From: Lathyrus oleraceus
Lineage: Eukaryota; Streptophyta; Magnoliopsida; Fabales; Fabaceae
DNA length: 64,000 nt
NCBI RefSeq assembly: GCF_024323335.1
Contig: NC_066585.1
Location: forward strand, 179,617,149-179,681,148
Direction: 5' to 3'
This document shows positions 10,801-25,800 of this stretch, piece by piece. Position 1 is the first letter of the stretch. The number at the start of each line of letters is the position of its first letter. The notes beneath the pieces are model-generated. The model searched no databases and had not been told where the DNA came from. It was given only the letters and a program-made list of their open reading frames with translations. The position numbers and the translations under genes are program-made.

Positions 10801-12054
10801 TATCTGATAGAATTAAGATATTCCAGACCAAAGGAATGATGTCTTAATTGAATCTAAGACTCTTCGAGGATACTAGAGCAGAATCTCTAAAAAAATTGGA
10901 ATGAGACTCTTCATATTGATGAAGCAGCATCTCAAAAAAAAAATGAGATTCTCTGTATCGAGTCGAAGCTGCATCTTATCTGATAGAATTAAGATGCTCT
11001 ATAACAACCCAATTTTAGTAATGAATTCTTATATTATTATTATTATTATATTTTATTTAATTATTTGGAGTGTTAAGTAATTAATTGGTTGTTAGGTAGT
11101 ATAATAATTTATTATATTAATTGAATTGGTGTATTAATTAATTATTTAGTTGTTATGAGATATAATTAAATAATTGAATTAATTAACTTGGTGTGCATAT
11201 TGAGTAGTTTAATTATTTGAATTAAATAGAGACATTTAAATATTAGGTTTTATTGGGCCTAGTAATTAAATTAGATGGATCATGATTTAAGCCCAAATAG
11301 AATACTAATATAAATAGTAAGAGGAGAGGGAGAATAAGATTCATTTGATCATTTGACAACAATAGAGAAAGAGAAGAGGAAAAGTAAGGAGAAGAGGGGA
11401 AGAACAAGAGAGAAGCTAGGGTTTCCAGAAAATTGAAGAGGTAAGGGGGGAATCCTTATTATTATGGGTTAGTATGATTGGGTCAATGGGTAGAAACATG
11501 TTTAGGTTGAAATCCCTAATTTTCATGGTTTTGGAATGGTTAGGTCTTGATGAATATTCTCGATTTGTGATGATTTGATTGTGTTAAAACTGCAAATTAA
11601 TGTTATATACTTAAAGTATTATATGAGTTATAATTTTCTGAACGTTTGACTTTTTACCGAATCGAAATCGGAGGTCCGGAAGTCCTCCAACGATGAAAAA
11701 CACAGAAAATTCTGCATTCTGTTTTTGTGTTAACCGGTTACCCACCGAGCGTTAACCGGTTACTTGCTTAAAAATCTGTTGATTTTGTTTTTGTGTTAAC
11801 CGGTTAGCCACCGAGCGTTAACCGATTACTTGCTTAAAAATCTGTGATTCTGTTTTTATGTTAACCGGTTACCCACCGAGCGTTAACCGGTTGCTTGCTT
11901 GAAAATCTTCGCAGGAAATTAATTATGTTTTATGTTAACTGGTTACCCACTGAGCGTTAACCGGTTACTTGCTGTGAAAAATGAAAAATTGAGATTTTAC
12001 AAGTTGTAATCATCTTGGAATGAAATCTAATTGTGCATACTTGATAATTATTTT

Positions 12055-13844
12055 GTCCTTATATGATAAAATTGGGAGGTTCCTGGTAAGGGAATGGTAC
12101 CCCAACCATATATACGGTTCTCCGAGTATATGAGAGTAGCATCTCTAAAAATGAATGAGACTCTTCATATTGATGAAGCAGCATCCCAAACAGCAAAATG
12201 AGATTCTCTGTATCATATTGAAACAACATCTTATATGATAGAATTAAGATATTCCGAATAGTGGAATGATACCTTAATTGAATCTAAGACTCTTCGAAGA
12301 TACTTAGAGCAGTATCTTAGAAGAAATTGGAATGAGACTCTTCATATTGATGAAGCAGCATCTCAAACAGTAAAAAAATGAGGTTCTCTGTATCGAGTCG
12401 AAGCAACATCTTATCTGATAGAATTAGGATATTCCAGACCAAAGGAATGATGTATTAATTGAATCTAAGACTCTTCGAGGATACTAAAGCAGCATGTCTA
12501 AACAAATTTGGAATGAGACTCTTCATATTGATGAAGCAGCATCTCAAACAGCAAAAAATGAGATTCTCTGTATCGAGTCGAAGCAGTATCTTATCTGATA
12601 GAATTAAGATATTCCAGACCAAAGGAATGATGTCTTAATTGAATCTAAGACTCTTCGAGGATACTAGAGCAGAATCTCTAAAAAAATTGGAATGAGACTC
12701 TTCATATTGATGAAGCAGCATCTCAAAAAAAAAATGAGATTCTCTGTATCGAGTCGAAGCTGCATCTTATCTGATAGAATTAAGATGCTCTATAACAACC
12801 CAATTTTAGTAATGAATTCTTATATTATTATTATTATTATATTTTATTTAATTATTTGGAGTGTTAAGTAATTAATTGGTTGTTAGGTAGTATAATAATT
12901 TATTATATTAATTGAATTGGTGTATTAATTAATTATTTAGTTGTTATGAGATATAATTAAATAATTGAATTAATTAACTTGGTGTGCATATTGAGTAGTT
13001 TAATTATTTGAATTAAATAGAGACATTTAAATATTAGGTTTTATTGGGCCTAGTAATTAAATTAGATGGATCATGATTTAAGCCCAAATAGAATACTAAT
13101 ATAAATAGTAAGAGGAGAGGGAGAATAAGATTCATTTGATCATTTGACAACAATAGAGAAAGAGAAGAGGAAAAGTAAGGAGAAGAGGGGAAGAACAAGA
13201 GAGAAGCTAGGGTTTCCAGAAAATTGAAGAGGTAAGGGGGAATCCTTATTATTATGGGTTAGTATGATTGGGTCAATGGGTAGAAACATGTTTAGGTTGA
13301 AATCCCTAATTTTCATGGTTTTGGAATGGTTAGGTCTTGATGAATATTCTCGATTTGTGATGATTTGATTGTGTTAAAACTGCAAATTAATGTTATATAC
13401 TTAAAGTATTATATGAGTTATAATTTTCTGAACGTATGACTTTTTACCGAATCGTAATCGGAGGTCCGGAAGTCCTCCAACGATGAAAAACACAGAAAAT
13501 TCTGCATTCTGTTTTTGTGTTAACCGGTTACCCACCGAGCGTTAACCGGTTACTTGCTTAAAAATCTGTTGATTTTGTTTTTGTGTTAACCGGTTAGCCA
13601 CCGAGCGTTAACCGATTACTTGCTTAAAAATCTGTGATTCTGTTTTTATGTTAACCGGTTACCCACCGAGCGTTAACCGGTTGCTTGCTTGAAAATCTTC
13701 GCAGGAAATTAATTATGTTTTATGTTAACTGGTTACCCACTGAGCGTTAACCGGTTACTTGCTGTGAAAAATGAAAAATTGAGATTTTACAAGTTGTAAT
13801 CATCTTGGAATGAAATCTAATTGTGCATACTTGATAATTATTTT
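12055..13844 (+). repeat. Array unit 6, with private variants
   Basis: Typical 1790-bp unit, shorter by one G in the GGTAAGGGGG run near 13235. It has private changes near 13435-13455 (AACGTATGAC and ATCGTAATCGG in place of AACGTTTGAC and ATCGAAATCGG). These show that individual units still accumulate their own mutations inside the otherwise homogeneous middle of the array. Confidence 0.8.
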
Positions 13845-16800
13845 GTCCTTATATGATAAAATTGGGAGGTTCCTGGTAAGGGAATGGTACCCCAACCATA
13901 TATACGGTTCTCCGAGTATATGAGAGTAGCATCTCTAAAAATGAATGAGACTCTTCATATTGATGAAGCAGCATCCCAAACAGCAAAATGAGATTCTCTG
14001 TATCATATTGAAACAACATCTTATATGATAGAATTAAGATATTCCGAATAGTGGAATGATACCTTAATTGAATCTAAGACTCTTCGAAGATACTTAGAGC
14101 AGTATCTTAGAAGAAATTGGAATGAGACTCTTCATATTGATGAAGCAGCATCTCAAACAGTAAAAAAATGAGGTTCTCTGTATCGAGTCGAAGCAACATC
14201 TTATCTGATAGAATTAGGATATTCCAGACCAAAGGAATGATGTATTAATTGAATCTAAGACTCTTCGAGGATACTAAAGCAGCATGTCTAAACAAATTTG
14301 GAATGAGACTCTTCATATTGATGAAGCAGCATCTCAAACAGCAAAAAATGAGATTCTCTGTATCGAGTCGAAGCAGTATCTTATCTGATAGAATTAAGAT
14401 ATTCCAGACCAAAGGAATGATGTCTTAATTGAATCTAAGACTCTTCGAGGATACTAGAGCAGAATCTCTAAAAAAATTGGAATGAGACTCTTCATATTGA
14501 TGAAGCAGCATCTCAAAAAAAAAATGAGATTCTCTGTATCGAGTCGAAGCTGCATCTTATCTGATAGAATTAAGATGCTCTATAACAACCCAATTTTAGT
14601 AATGAATTCTTATATTATTATTATTATTATATTTTATTTAATTATTTGGAGTGTTAAGTAATTAATTGGTTGTTAGGTAGTATAATAATTTATTATATTA
14701 ATTGAATTGGTGTATTAATTAATTATTTAGTTGTTATGAGATATAATTAAATAATTGAATTAATTAACTTGGTGTGCATATTGAGTAGTTTAATTATTTG
14801 AATTAAATAGAGACATTTAAATATTAGGTTTTATTGGGCCTAGTAATTAAATTAGATGGATCATGATTTAAGCCCAAATAGAATACTAATATAAATAGTA
14901 AGAGGAGAGGGAGAATAAGATTCATTTGATCATTTGACAACAATAGAGAAAGAGAAGAGGAAAAGTAAGGAGAAGAGGGGAAGAACAAGAGAGAAGCTAG
15001 GGTTTCCAGAAAATTGAAGAGGTAAGGGGGGAATCCTTATTATTATGGGTTAGTATGATTGGGTCAATGGGTAGAAACATGTTTAGGTTGAAATCCCTAA
15101 TTTTCATGGTTTTGGAATGGTTAGGTCTTGATGAATATTCTCGATTTGTGATGATTTGATTGTGTTAAAACTGCAAATTAATGTTATATACTTAAAGTAT
15201 TATATGAGTTATAATTTTCTGAACGTTTGACTTTTTACCGAATCGAAATCGGAGGTCCGGAAGTCCTCCAACGATGAAAAACACAGAAAATTCTGCATTC
15301 TGTTTTTGTGTTAACCGGTTACCCACCGAGCGTTAACCGGTTACTTGCTTAAAAATCTGTTGATTTTGTTTTTGTGTTAACCGGTTAGCCACCGAGCGTT
15401 AACCGATTACTTGCTTAAAAATCTGTGATTCTGTTTTTATGTTAACCGGTTACCCACCGAGCGTTAACCGGTTGCTTGCTTGAAAATCTTCGCAGGAAAT
15501 TAATTATGTTTTATGTTAACTGGTTACCCACTGAGCGTTAACCGGTTACTTGCTGTGAAAAATGAAAAATTGAGATTTTACAAGTTGTAATCATCTTGGA
15601 ATGAAATCTAATTGTGCATACTTGATAATTATTTTGTCCTTATATGATAAAATTGGGAGGTTCCTGGTAAGGGAATGGTACCCCAACCATATATACGGTT
15701 CTCCGAGTATATGAGAGTAGCATCTCTAAAAATGAATGAGACTCTTCATATTGATGAAGCAGCATCCCAAACAGCAAAATGAGATTCTCTGTATCATATT
15801 GAAACAACATCTTATATGATAGAATTAAGATATTCCGAATAGTGGAATGATACCTTAATTGAATCTAAGACTCTTCGAAGATACTTAGAGCAGTATCTTA
15901 GAAGAAATTGGAATGAGACTCTTCATATTGATGAAGCAGCATCTCAAACAGTAAAAAAATGAGGTTCTCTGTATCGAGTCGAAGCAACATCTTATCTGAT
16001 AGAATTAGGATATTCCAGACCAAAGGAATGATGTATTAATTGAATCTAAGACTCTTCGAGGATACTAAAGCAGCATGTCTAAACAAATTTGGAATGAGAC
16101 TCTTCATATTGATGAAGCAGCATCTCAAACAGCAAAAAATGAGATTCTCTGTATCGAGTCGAAGCAGTATCTTATCTGATAGAATTAAGATATTCCAGAC
16201 CAAAGGAATGATGTCTTAATTGAATCTAAGACTCTTCGAGGATACTAGAGCAGAATCTCTAAAAAAATTGGAATGAGACTCTTCATATTGATGAAGCAGC
16301 ATCTCAAAAAAAAAAATGAGATTCTCTGTATCGAGTCGAAGCTGCATCTTATCTGATAGAATTAAGATGCTCTATAACAACCCAATTTTAGTAATGAATT
16401 CTTATATTATTATTATTATTATATTTTATTTAATTATTTGGAGTGTTAAGTAATTAATTGGTTGTTAGGTAGTATAATAATTTATTATATTAATTGAATT
16501 GGTGTATTAATTAATTATTTAGTTGTTATGAGATATAATTAAATAATTGAATTAATTAACTTGGTGTGCATATTGAGTAGTTTAATTATTTGAATTAAAT
16601 AGAGACATTTAAATATTAGGTTTTATTGGGCCTAGTAATTAAATTAGATGGATCATGATTTAAGCCCAAATAGAATACTAATATAAATAGTAAGAGGAGA
16701 GGGAGAATAAGATTCATTTGATCATTTGACAACAATAGAGAAAGAGAAGAGGAAAAGTAAGGAGAAGAGGGGAAGAACAAGAGAGAAGCTAGGGTTTCCA

Positions 16801-19800
16801 GAAAATTGAAGAGGTAAGGGGGGAATCCTTATTATTATGGGTTAGTATGATTGGGTCAATGGGTAGAAACATGTTTAGGTTGAAATCCCTAATTTTCATG
16901 GTTTTGGAATGGTTAGGTCTTGATGAATATTCTCGATTTGTGATGATTTGATTGTGTTAAAACTGCAAATTAATGTTATATACTTAAAGTATTATATGAG
17001 TTATAATTTTCTGAACGTTTGACTTTTTACCGAATCGAAATCGGAGGTCCGGAAGTCCTCCAACGATGAAAAACACAGAAAATTCTGCATTCTGTTTTTG
17101 TGTTAACCGGTTACCCACCGAGCGTTAACCGGTTACTTGCTTAAAAATCTGTTGATTTTGTTTTTGTGTTAACCGGTTAGCCACCGAGCGTTAACCGATT
17201 ACTTGCTTAAAAATCTGTGATTCTGTTTTTATGTTAACCGGTTACCCACCGAGCGTTAACCGGTTGCTTGCTTGAAAATCTTCGCAGGAAATTAATTATG
17301 TTTTATGTTAACTGGTTACCCACTGAGCGTTAACCGGTTACTTGCTGTGAAAAATGAAAAATTGAGATTTTACAAGTTGTAATCATCTTGGAATGAAATC
17401 TAATTGTGCATACTTGATAATTATTTTGTCCTTATATGATAAAATTGGGAGGTTCCTGGTAAGGGAATGGTACCCCAACCATATATACGGTTCTCCGAGT
17501 ATATGAGAGTAGCATCTCTAAAAATGAATGAGACTCTTCATATTGATGAAGCAGCATCCCAAACAGCAAAATGAGATTCTCTGTATCATATTGAAACAAC
17601 ATCTTATATGATAGAATTAAGATATTCCGAATAGTGGAATGATACCTTAATTGAATCTAAGACTCTTCGAAGATACTTAGAGCAGTATCTTAGAAGAAAT
17701 TGGAATGAGACTCTTCATATTGATGAAGCAGCATCTCAAACAGTAAAAAAATGAGGTTCTCTGTATCGAGTCGAAGCAACATCTTATCTGATAGAATTAG
17801 GATATTCCAGACCAAAGGAATGATGTATTAATTGAATCTAAGACTCTTCGAGGATACTAAAGCAGCATGTCTAAACAAATTTGGAATGAGACTCTTCATA
17901 TTGATGAAGCAGCATCTCAAACAGCAAAAAATGAGATTCTCTGTATCGAGTCGAAGCAGTATCTTATCTGATAGAATTAAGATATTCCAGACCAAAGGAA
18001 TGATGTCTTAATTGAATCTAAGACTCTTCGAGGATACTAGAGCAGAATCTCTAAAAAAATTGGAATGAGACTCTTCATATTGATGAAGCAGCATCTCAAA
18101 AAAAAAATGAGATTCTCTGTATCGAGTCGAAGCTGCATCTTATCTGATAGAATTAAGATGCTCTATAACAACCCAATTTTAGTAATGAATTCTTATATTA
18201 TTATTATTATTATATTTTATTTAATTATTTGGAGTGTTAAGTAATTAATTGGTTGTTAGGTAGTATAATAATTTATTATATTAATTGAATTGGTGTATTA
18301 ATTAATTATTTAGTTGTTATGAGATATAATTAAATAATTGAATTAATTAACTTGGTGTGCATATTGAGTAGTTTAATTATTTGAATTAAATAGAGACATT
18401 TAAATATTAGGTTTTATTGGGCCTAGTAATTAAATTAGATGGATCATGATTTAAGCCCAAATAGAATACTAATATAAATAGTAAGAGGAGAGGGAGAATA
18501 AGATTCATTTGATCATTTGACAACAATAGAGAAAGAGAAGAGGAAAAGTAAGGAGAAGAGGGGAAGAACAAGAGAGAAGCTAGGGTTTCCAGAAAATTGA
18601 AGAGGTAAGGGGGGAATCCTTATTATTATGGGTTAGTATGATTGGGTCAATGGGTAGAAACATGTTTAGGTTGAAATCCCTAATTTTCATGGTTTTGGAA
18701 TGGTTAGGTCTTGATGAATATTCTCGATTTGTGATGATTTGATTGTGTTAAAACTGCAAATTAATGTTATATACTTAAAGTATTATATGAGTTATAATTT
18801 TCTGAACGTTTGACTTTTTACCGAATCGAAATCGGAGGTCCGGAAGTCCTCCAACGATGAAAAACACAGAAAATTCTGCATTCTGTTTTTGTGTTAACCG
18901 GTTACCCACCGAGCGTTAACCGGTTACTTGCTTAAAAATCTGTTGATTTTGTTTTTGTGTTAACCGGTTAGCCACCGAGCGTTAACCGATTACTTGCTTA
19001 AAAATCTGTGATTCTGTTTTTATGTTAACCGGTTACCCACCGAGCGTTAACCGGTTGCTTGCTTGAAAATCTTCGCAGGAAATTAATTATGTTTTATGTT
19101 AACTGGTTACCCACTGAGCGTTAACCGGTTACTTGCTGTGAAAAATGAAAAATTGAGATTTTACAAGTTGTAATCATCTTGGAATGAAATCTAATTGTGC
19201 ATACTTGATAATTATTTTGTCCTTATATGATAAAATTGGGAGGTTCCTGGTAAGGGAATGGTACCCCAACCATATATACGGTTCTCCGAGTATATGAGAG
19301 TAGCATCTCTAAAAATGAATGAGACTCTTCATATTGATGAAGCAGCATCCCAAACAGCAAAATGAGATTCTCTGTATCATATTGAAACAACATCTTATAT
19401 GATAGAATTAAGATATTCCGAATAGTGGAATGATACCTTAATTGAATCTAAGACTCTTCGAAGATACTTAGAGCAGTATCTTAGAAGAAATTGGAATGAG
19501 ACTCTTCATATTGATGAAGCAGCATCTCAAACAGTAAAAAAATGAGGTTCTCTGTATCGAGTCGAAGCAACATCTTATCTGATAGAATTAGGATATTCCA
19601 GACCAAAGGAATGATGTATTAATTGAATCTAAGACTCTTCGAGGATACTAAAGCAGCATGTCTAAACAAATTTGGAATGAGACTCTTCATATTGATGAAG
19701 CAGCATCTCAAACAGCAAAAAATGAGATTCTCTGTATCGAGTCGAAGCAGTATCTTATCTGATAGAATTAAGATATTCCAGACCAAAGGAATGATGTCTT

Positions 19801-22800
19801 AATTGAATCTAAGACTCTTCGAGGATACTAGAGCAGAATCTCTAAAAAAATTGGAATGAGACTCTTCATATTGATGAAGCAGCATCTCAAAAAAAAAAAT
19901 GAGATTCTCTGTATCGAGTCGAAGCTGCATCTTATCTGATAGAATTAAGATGCTCTATAACAACCCAATTTTAGTAATGAATTCTTATATTATTATTATT
20001 ATTATATTTTATTTAATTATTTGGAGTGTTAAGTAATTAATTGGTTGTTAGGTAGTATAATAATTTATTATATTAATTGAATTGGTGTATTAATTAATTA
20101 TTTAGTTGTTATGAGATATAATTAAATAATTGAATTAATTAACTTGGTGTGCATATTGAGTAGTTTAATTATTTGAATTAAATAGAGACATTTAAATATT
20201 AGGTTTTATTGGGCCTAGTAATTAAATTAGATGGATCATGATTTAAGCCCAAATAGAATACTAATATAAATAGTAAGAGGAGAGGGAGAATAAGATTCAT
20301 TTGATCATTTGACAACAATAGAGAAAGAGAAGAGGAAAAGTAAGGAGAAGAGGGGAAGAACAAGAGAGAAGCTAGGGTTTCCAGAAAATTGAAGAGGTAA
20401 GGGGGGAATCCTTATTATTATGGGTTAGTATGATTGGGTCAATGGGTAGAAACATGTTTAGGTTGAAATCCCTAATTTTCATGGTTTTGGAATGGTTAGG
20501 TCTTGATGAATATTCTCGATTTGTGATGATTTGATTGTGTTAAAACTGCAAATTAATGTTATATACTTAAAGTATTATATGAGTTATAATTTTCTGAACG
20601 TTTGACTTTTTACCGAATCGAAATCGGAGGTCCGGAAGTCCTCCAACGATGAAAAACACAGAAAATTCTGCATTCTGTTTTTGTGTTAACCGGTTACCCA
20701 CCGAGCGTTAACCGGTTACTTGCTTAAAAATCTGTTGATTTTGTTTTTGTGTTAACCGGTTAGCCACCGAGCGTTAACCGATTACTTGCTTAAAAATCTG
20801 TGATTCTGTTTTTATGTTAACCGGTTACCCACCGAGCGTTAACCGGTTGCTTGCTTGAAAATCTTCGCAGGAAATTAATTATGTTTTATGTTAACTGGTT
20901 ACCCACTGAGCGTTAACCGGTTACTTGCTGTGAAAAATGAAAAATTGAGATTTTACAAGTTGTAATCATCTTGGAATGAAATCTAATTGTGCATACTTGA
21001 TAATTATTTTGTCCTTATATGATAAAATTGGGAGGTTCCTGGTAAGGGAATGGTACCCCAACCATATATACGGTTCTCCGAGTATATGAGAGTAGCATCT
21101 CTAAAAATGAATGAGACTCTTCATATTGATGAAGCAGCATCCCAAACAGCAAAATGAGATTCTCTGTATCATATTGAAACAACATCTTATATGATAGAAT
21201 TAAGATATTCCGAATAGTGGAATGATACCTTAATTGAATCTAAGACTCTTCGAAGATACTTAGAGCAGTATCTTAGAAGAAATTGGAATGAGACTCTTCA
21301 TATTGATGAAGCAGCATCTCAAACAGTAAAAAAATGAGGTTCTCTGTATCGAGTCGAAGCAACATCTTATCTGATAGAATTAGGATATTCCAGACCAAAG
21401 GAATGATGTATTAATTGAATCTAAGACTCTTCGAGGATACTAAAGCAGCATGTCTAAACAAATTTGGAATGAGACTCTTCATATTGATGAAGCAGCATCT
21501 CAAACAGCAAAAAATGAGATTCTCTGTATCGAGTCGAAGCAGTATCTTATCTGATAGAATTAAGATATTCCAGACCAAAGGAATGATGTCTTAATTGAAT
21601 CTAAGACTCTTCGAGGATACTAGAGCAGAATCTCTAAAAAAATTGGAATGAGACTCTTCATATTGATGAAGCAGCATCTCAAAAAAAAAAATGAGATTCT
21701 CTGTATCGAGTCGAAGCTGCATCTTATCTGATAGAATTAAGATGCTCTATAACAACCCAATTTTAGTAATGAATTCTTATATTATTATTATTATTATATT
21801 TTATTTAATTATTTGGAGTGTTAAGTAATTAATTGGTTGTTAGGTAGTATAATAATTTATTATATTAATTGAATTGGTGTATTAATTAATTATTTAGTTG
21901 TTATGAGATATAATTAAATAATTGAATTAATTAACTTGGTGTGCATATTGAGTAGTTTAATTATTTGAATTAAATAGAGACATTTAAATATTAGGTTTTA
22001 TTGGGCCTAGTAATTAAATTAGATGGATCATGATTTAAGCCCAAATAGAATACTAATATAAATAGTAAGAGGAGAGGGAGAATAAGATTCATTTGATCAT
22101 TTGACAACAATAGAGAAAGAGAAGAGGAAAAGTAAGGAGAAGAGGGGAAGAACAAGAGAGAAGCTAGGGTTTCCAGAAAATTGAAGAGGTAAGGGGGGAA
22201 TCCTTATTATTATGGGTTAGTATGATTGGGTCAATGGGTAGAAACATGTTTAGGTTGAAATCCCTAATTTTCATGGTTTTGGAATGGTTAGGTCTTGATG
22301 AATATTCTCGATTTGTGATGATTTGATTGTGTTAAAACTGCAAATTAATGTTATATACTTAAAGTATTATATGAGTTATAATTTTCTGAACGTTTGACTT
22401 TTTACCGAATCGAAATCGGAGGTCCGGAAGTCCTCCAACGATGAAAAACACAGAAAATTCTGCATTCTGTTTTTGTGTTAACCGGTTACCCACCGAGCGT
22501 TAACCGGTTACTTGCTTAAAAATCTGTTGATTTTGTTTTTGTGTTAACCGGTTAGCCACCGAGCGTTAACCGATTACTTGCTTAAAAATCTGTGATTCTG
22601 TTTTTATGTTAACCGGTTACCCACCGAGCGTTAACCGGTTGCTTGCTTGAAAATCTTCGCAGGAAATTAATTATGTTTTATGTTAACTGGTTACCCACTG
22701 AGCGTTAACCGGTTACTTGCTGTGAAAAATGAAAAATTGAGATTTTACAAGTTGTAATCATCTTGGAATGAAATCTAATTGTGCATACTTGATAATTATT

Positions 22801-25800
22801 TTGTCCTTATATGATAAAATTGGGAGGTTCCTGGTAAGGGAATGGTACCCCAACCATATATACGGTTCTCCGAGTATATGAGAGTAGCATCTCTAAAAAT
22901 GAATGAGACTCTTCATATTGATGAAGCAGCATCCCAAACAGCAAAATGAGATTCTCTGTATCATATTGAAACAACATCTTATATGATAGAATTAAGATAT
23001 TCCGAATAGTGGAATGATACCTTAATTGAATCTAAGACTCTTCGAAGATACTTAGAGCAGTATCTTAGAAGAAATTGGAATGAGACTCTTCATATTGATG
23101 AAGCAGCATCTCAAACAGTAAAAAAATGAGGTTCTCTGTATCGAGTCGAAGCAACATCTTATCTGATAGAATTAGGATATTCCAGACCAAAGGAATGATG
23201 TATTAATTGAATCTAAGACTCTTCGAGGATACTAAAGCAGCATGTCTAAACAAATTTGGAATGAGACTCTTCATATTGATGAAGCAGCATCTCAAACAGC
23301 AAAAAATGAGATTCTCTGTATCGAGTCGAAGCAGTATCTTATCTGATAGAATTAAGATATTCCAGACCAAAGGAATGATGTCTTAATTGAATCTAAGACT
23401 CTTCGAGGATACTAGAGCAGAATCTCTAAAAAAATTGGAATGAGACTCTTCATATTGATGAAGCAGCATCTCAAAAAAAAAAATGAGATTCTCTGTATCG
23501 AGTCGAAGCTGCATCTTATCTGATAGAATTAAGATGCTCTATAACAACCCAATTTTAGTAATGAATTCTTATATTATTATTATTATTATATTTTATTTAA
23601 TTATTTGGAGTGTTAAGTAATTAATTGGTTGTTAGGTAGTATAATAATTTATTATATTAATTGAATTGGTGTATTAATTAATTATTTAGTTGTTATGAGA
23701 TATAATTAAATAATTGAATTAATTAACTTGGTGTGCATATTGAGTAGTTTAATTATTTGAATTAAATAGAGACATTTAAATATTAGGTTTTATTGGGCCT
23801 AGTAATTAAATTAGATGGATCATGATTTAAGCCCAAATAGAATACTAATATAAATAGTAAGAGGAGAGGGAGAATAAGATTCATTTGATCATTTGACAAC
23901 AATAGAGAAAGAGAAGAGGAAAAGTAAGGAGAAGAGGGGAAGAACAAGAGAGAAGCTAGGGTTTCCAGAAAATTGAAGAGGTAAGGGGGGAATCCTTATT
24001 ATTATGGGTTAGTATGATTGGGTCAATGGGTAGAAACATGTTTAGGTTGAAATCCCTAATTTTCATGGTTTTGGAATGGTTAGGTCTTGATGAATATTCT
24101 CGATTTGTGATGATTTGATTGTGTTAAAACTGCAAATTAATGTTATATACTTAAAGTATTATATGAGTTATAATTTTCTGAACGTTTGACTTTTTACCGA
24201 ATCGAAATCGGAGGTCCGGAAGTCCTCCAACGATGAAAAACACAGAAAATTCTGCATTCTGTTTTTGTGTTAACCGGTTACCCACCGAGCGTTAACCGGT
24301 TACTTGCTTAAAAATCTGTTGATTTTGTTTTTGTGTTAACCGGTTAGCCACCGAGCGTTAACCGATTACTTGCTTAAAAATCTGTGATTCTGTTTTTATG
24401 TTAACCGGTTACCCACCGAGCGTTAACCGGTTGCTTGCTTGAAAATCTTCGCAGGAAATTAATTATGTTTTATGTTAACTGGTTACCCACTGAGCGTTAA
24501 CCGGTTACTTGCTGTGAAAAATGAAAAATTGAGATTTTACAAGTTGTAATCATCTTGGAATGAAATCTAATTGTGCATACTTGATAATTATTTTGTCCTT
24601 ATATGATAAAATTGGGAGGTTCCTGGTAAGGGAATGGTACCCCAACCATATATACGGTTCTCCGAGTATATGAGAGTAGCATCTCTAAAAATGAATGAGA
24701 CTCTTCATATTGATGAAGCAGCATCCCAAACAGCAAAATGAGATTCTCTGTATCATATTGAAACAACATCTTATATGATAGAATTAAGATATTCCGAATA
24801 GTGGAATGATACCTTAATTGAATCTAAGACTCTTCGAAGATACTTAGAGCAGTATCTTAGAAGAAATTGGAATGAGACTCTTCATATTGATGAAGCAGCA
24901 TCTCAAACAGTAAAAAAATGAGGTTCTCTGTATCGAGTCGAAGCAACATCTTATCTGATAGAATTAGGATATTCCAGACCAAAGGAATGATGTATTAATT
25001 GAATCTAAGACTCTTCGAGGATACTAAAGCAGCATGTCTAAACAAATTTGGAATGAGACTCTTCATATTGATGAAGCAGCATCTCAAACAGCAAAAAATG
25101 AGATTCTCTGTATCGAGTCGAAGCAGTATCTTATCTGATAGAATTAAGATATTCCAGACCAAAGGAATGATGTCTTAATTGAATCTAAGACTCTTCGAGG
25201 ATACTAGAGCAGAATCTCTAAAAAAATTGGAATGAGACTCTTCATATTGATGAAGCAGCATCTCAAAAAAAAAAATGAGATTCTCTGTATCGAGTCGAAG
25301 CTGCATCTTATCTGATAGAATTAAGATGCTCTATAACAACCCAATTTTAGTAATGAATTCTTATATTATTATTATTATTATATTTTATTTAATTATTTGG
25401 AGTGTTAAGTAATTAATTGGTTGTTAGGTAGTATAATAATTTATTATATTAATTGAATTGGTGTATTAATTAATTATTTAGTTGTTATGAGATATAATTA
25501 AATAATTGAATTAATTAACTTGGTGTGCATATTGAGTAGTTTAATTATTTGAATTAAATAGAGACATTTAAATATTAGGTTTTATTGGGCCTAGTAATTA
25601 AATTAGATGGATCATGATTTAAGCCCAAATAGAATACTAATATAAATAGTAAGAGGAGAGGGAGAATAAGATTCATTTGATCATTTGACAACAATAGAGA
25701 AAGAGAAGAGGAAAAGTAAGGAGAAGAGGGGAAGAACAAGAGAGAAGCTAGGGTTTCCAGAAAATTGAAGAGGTAAGGGGGGAATCCTTATTATTATGGG

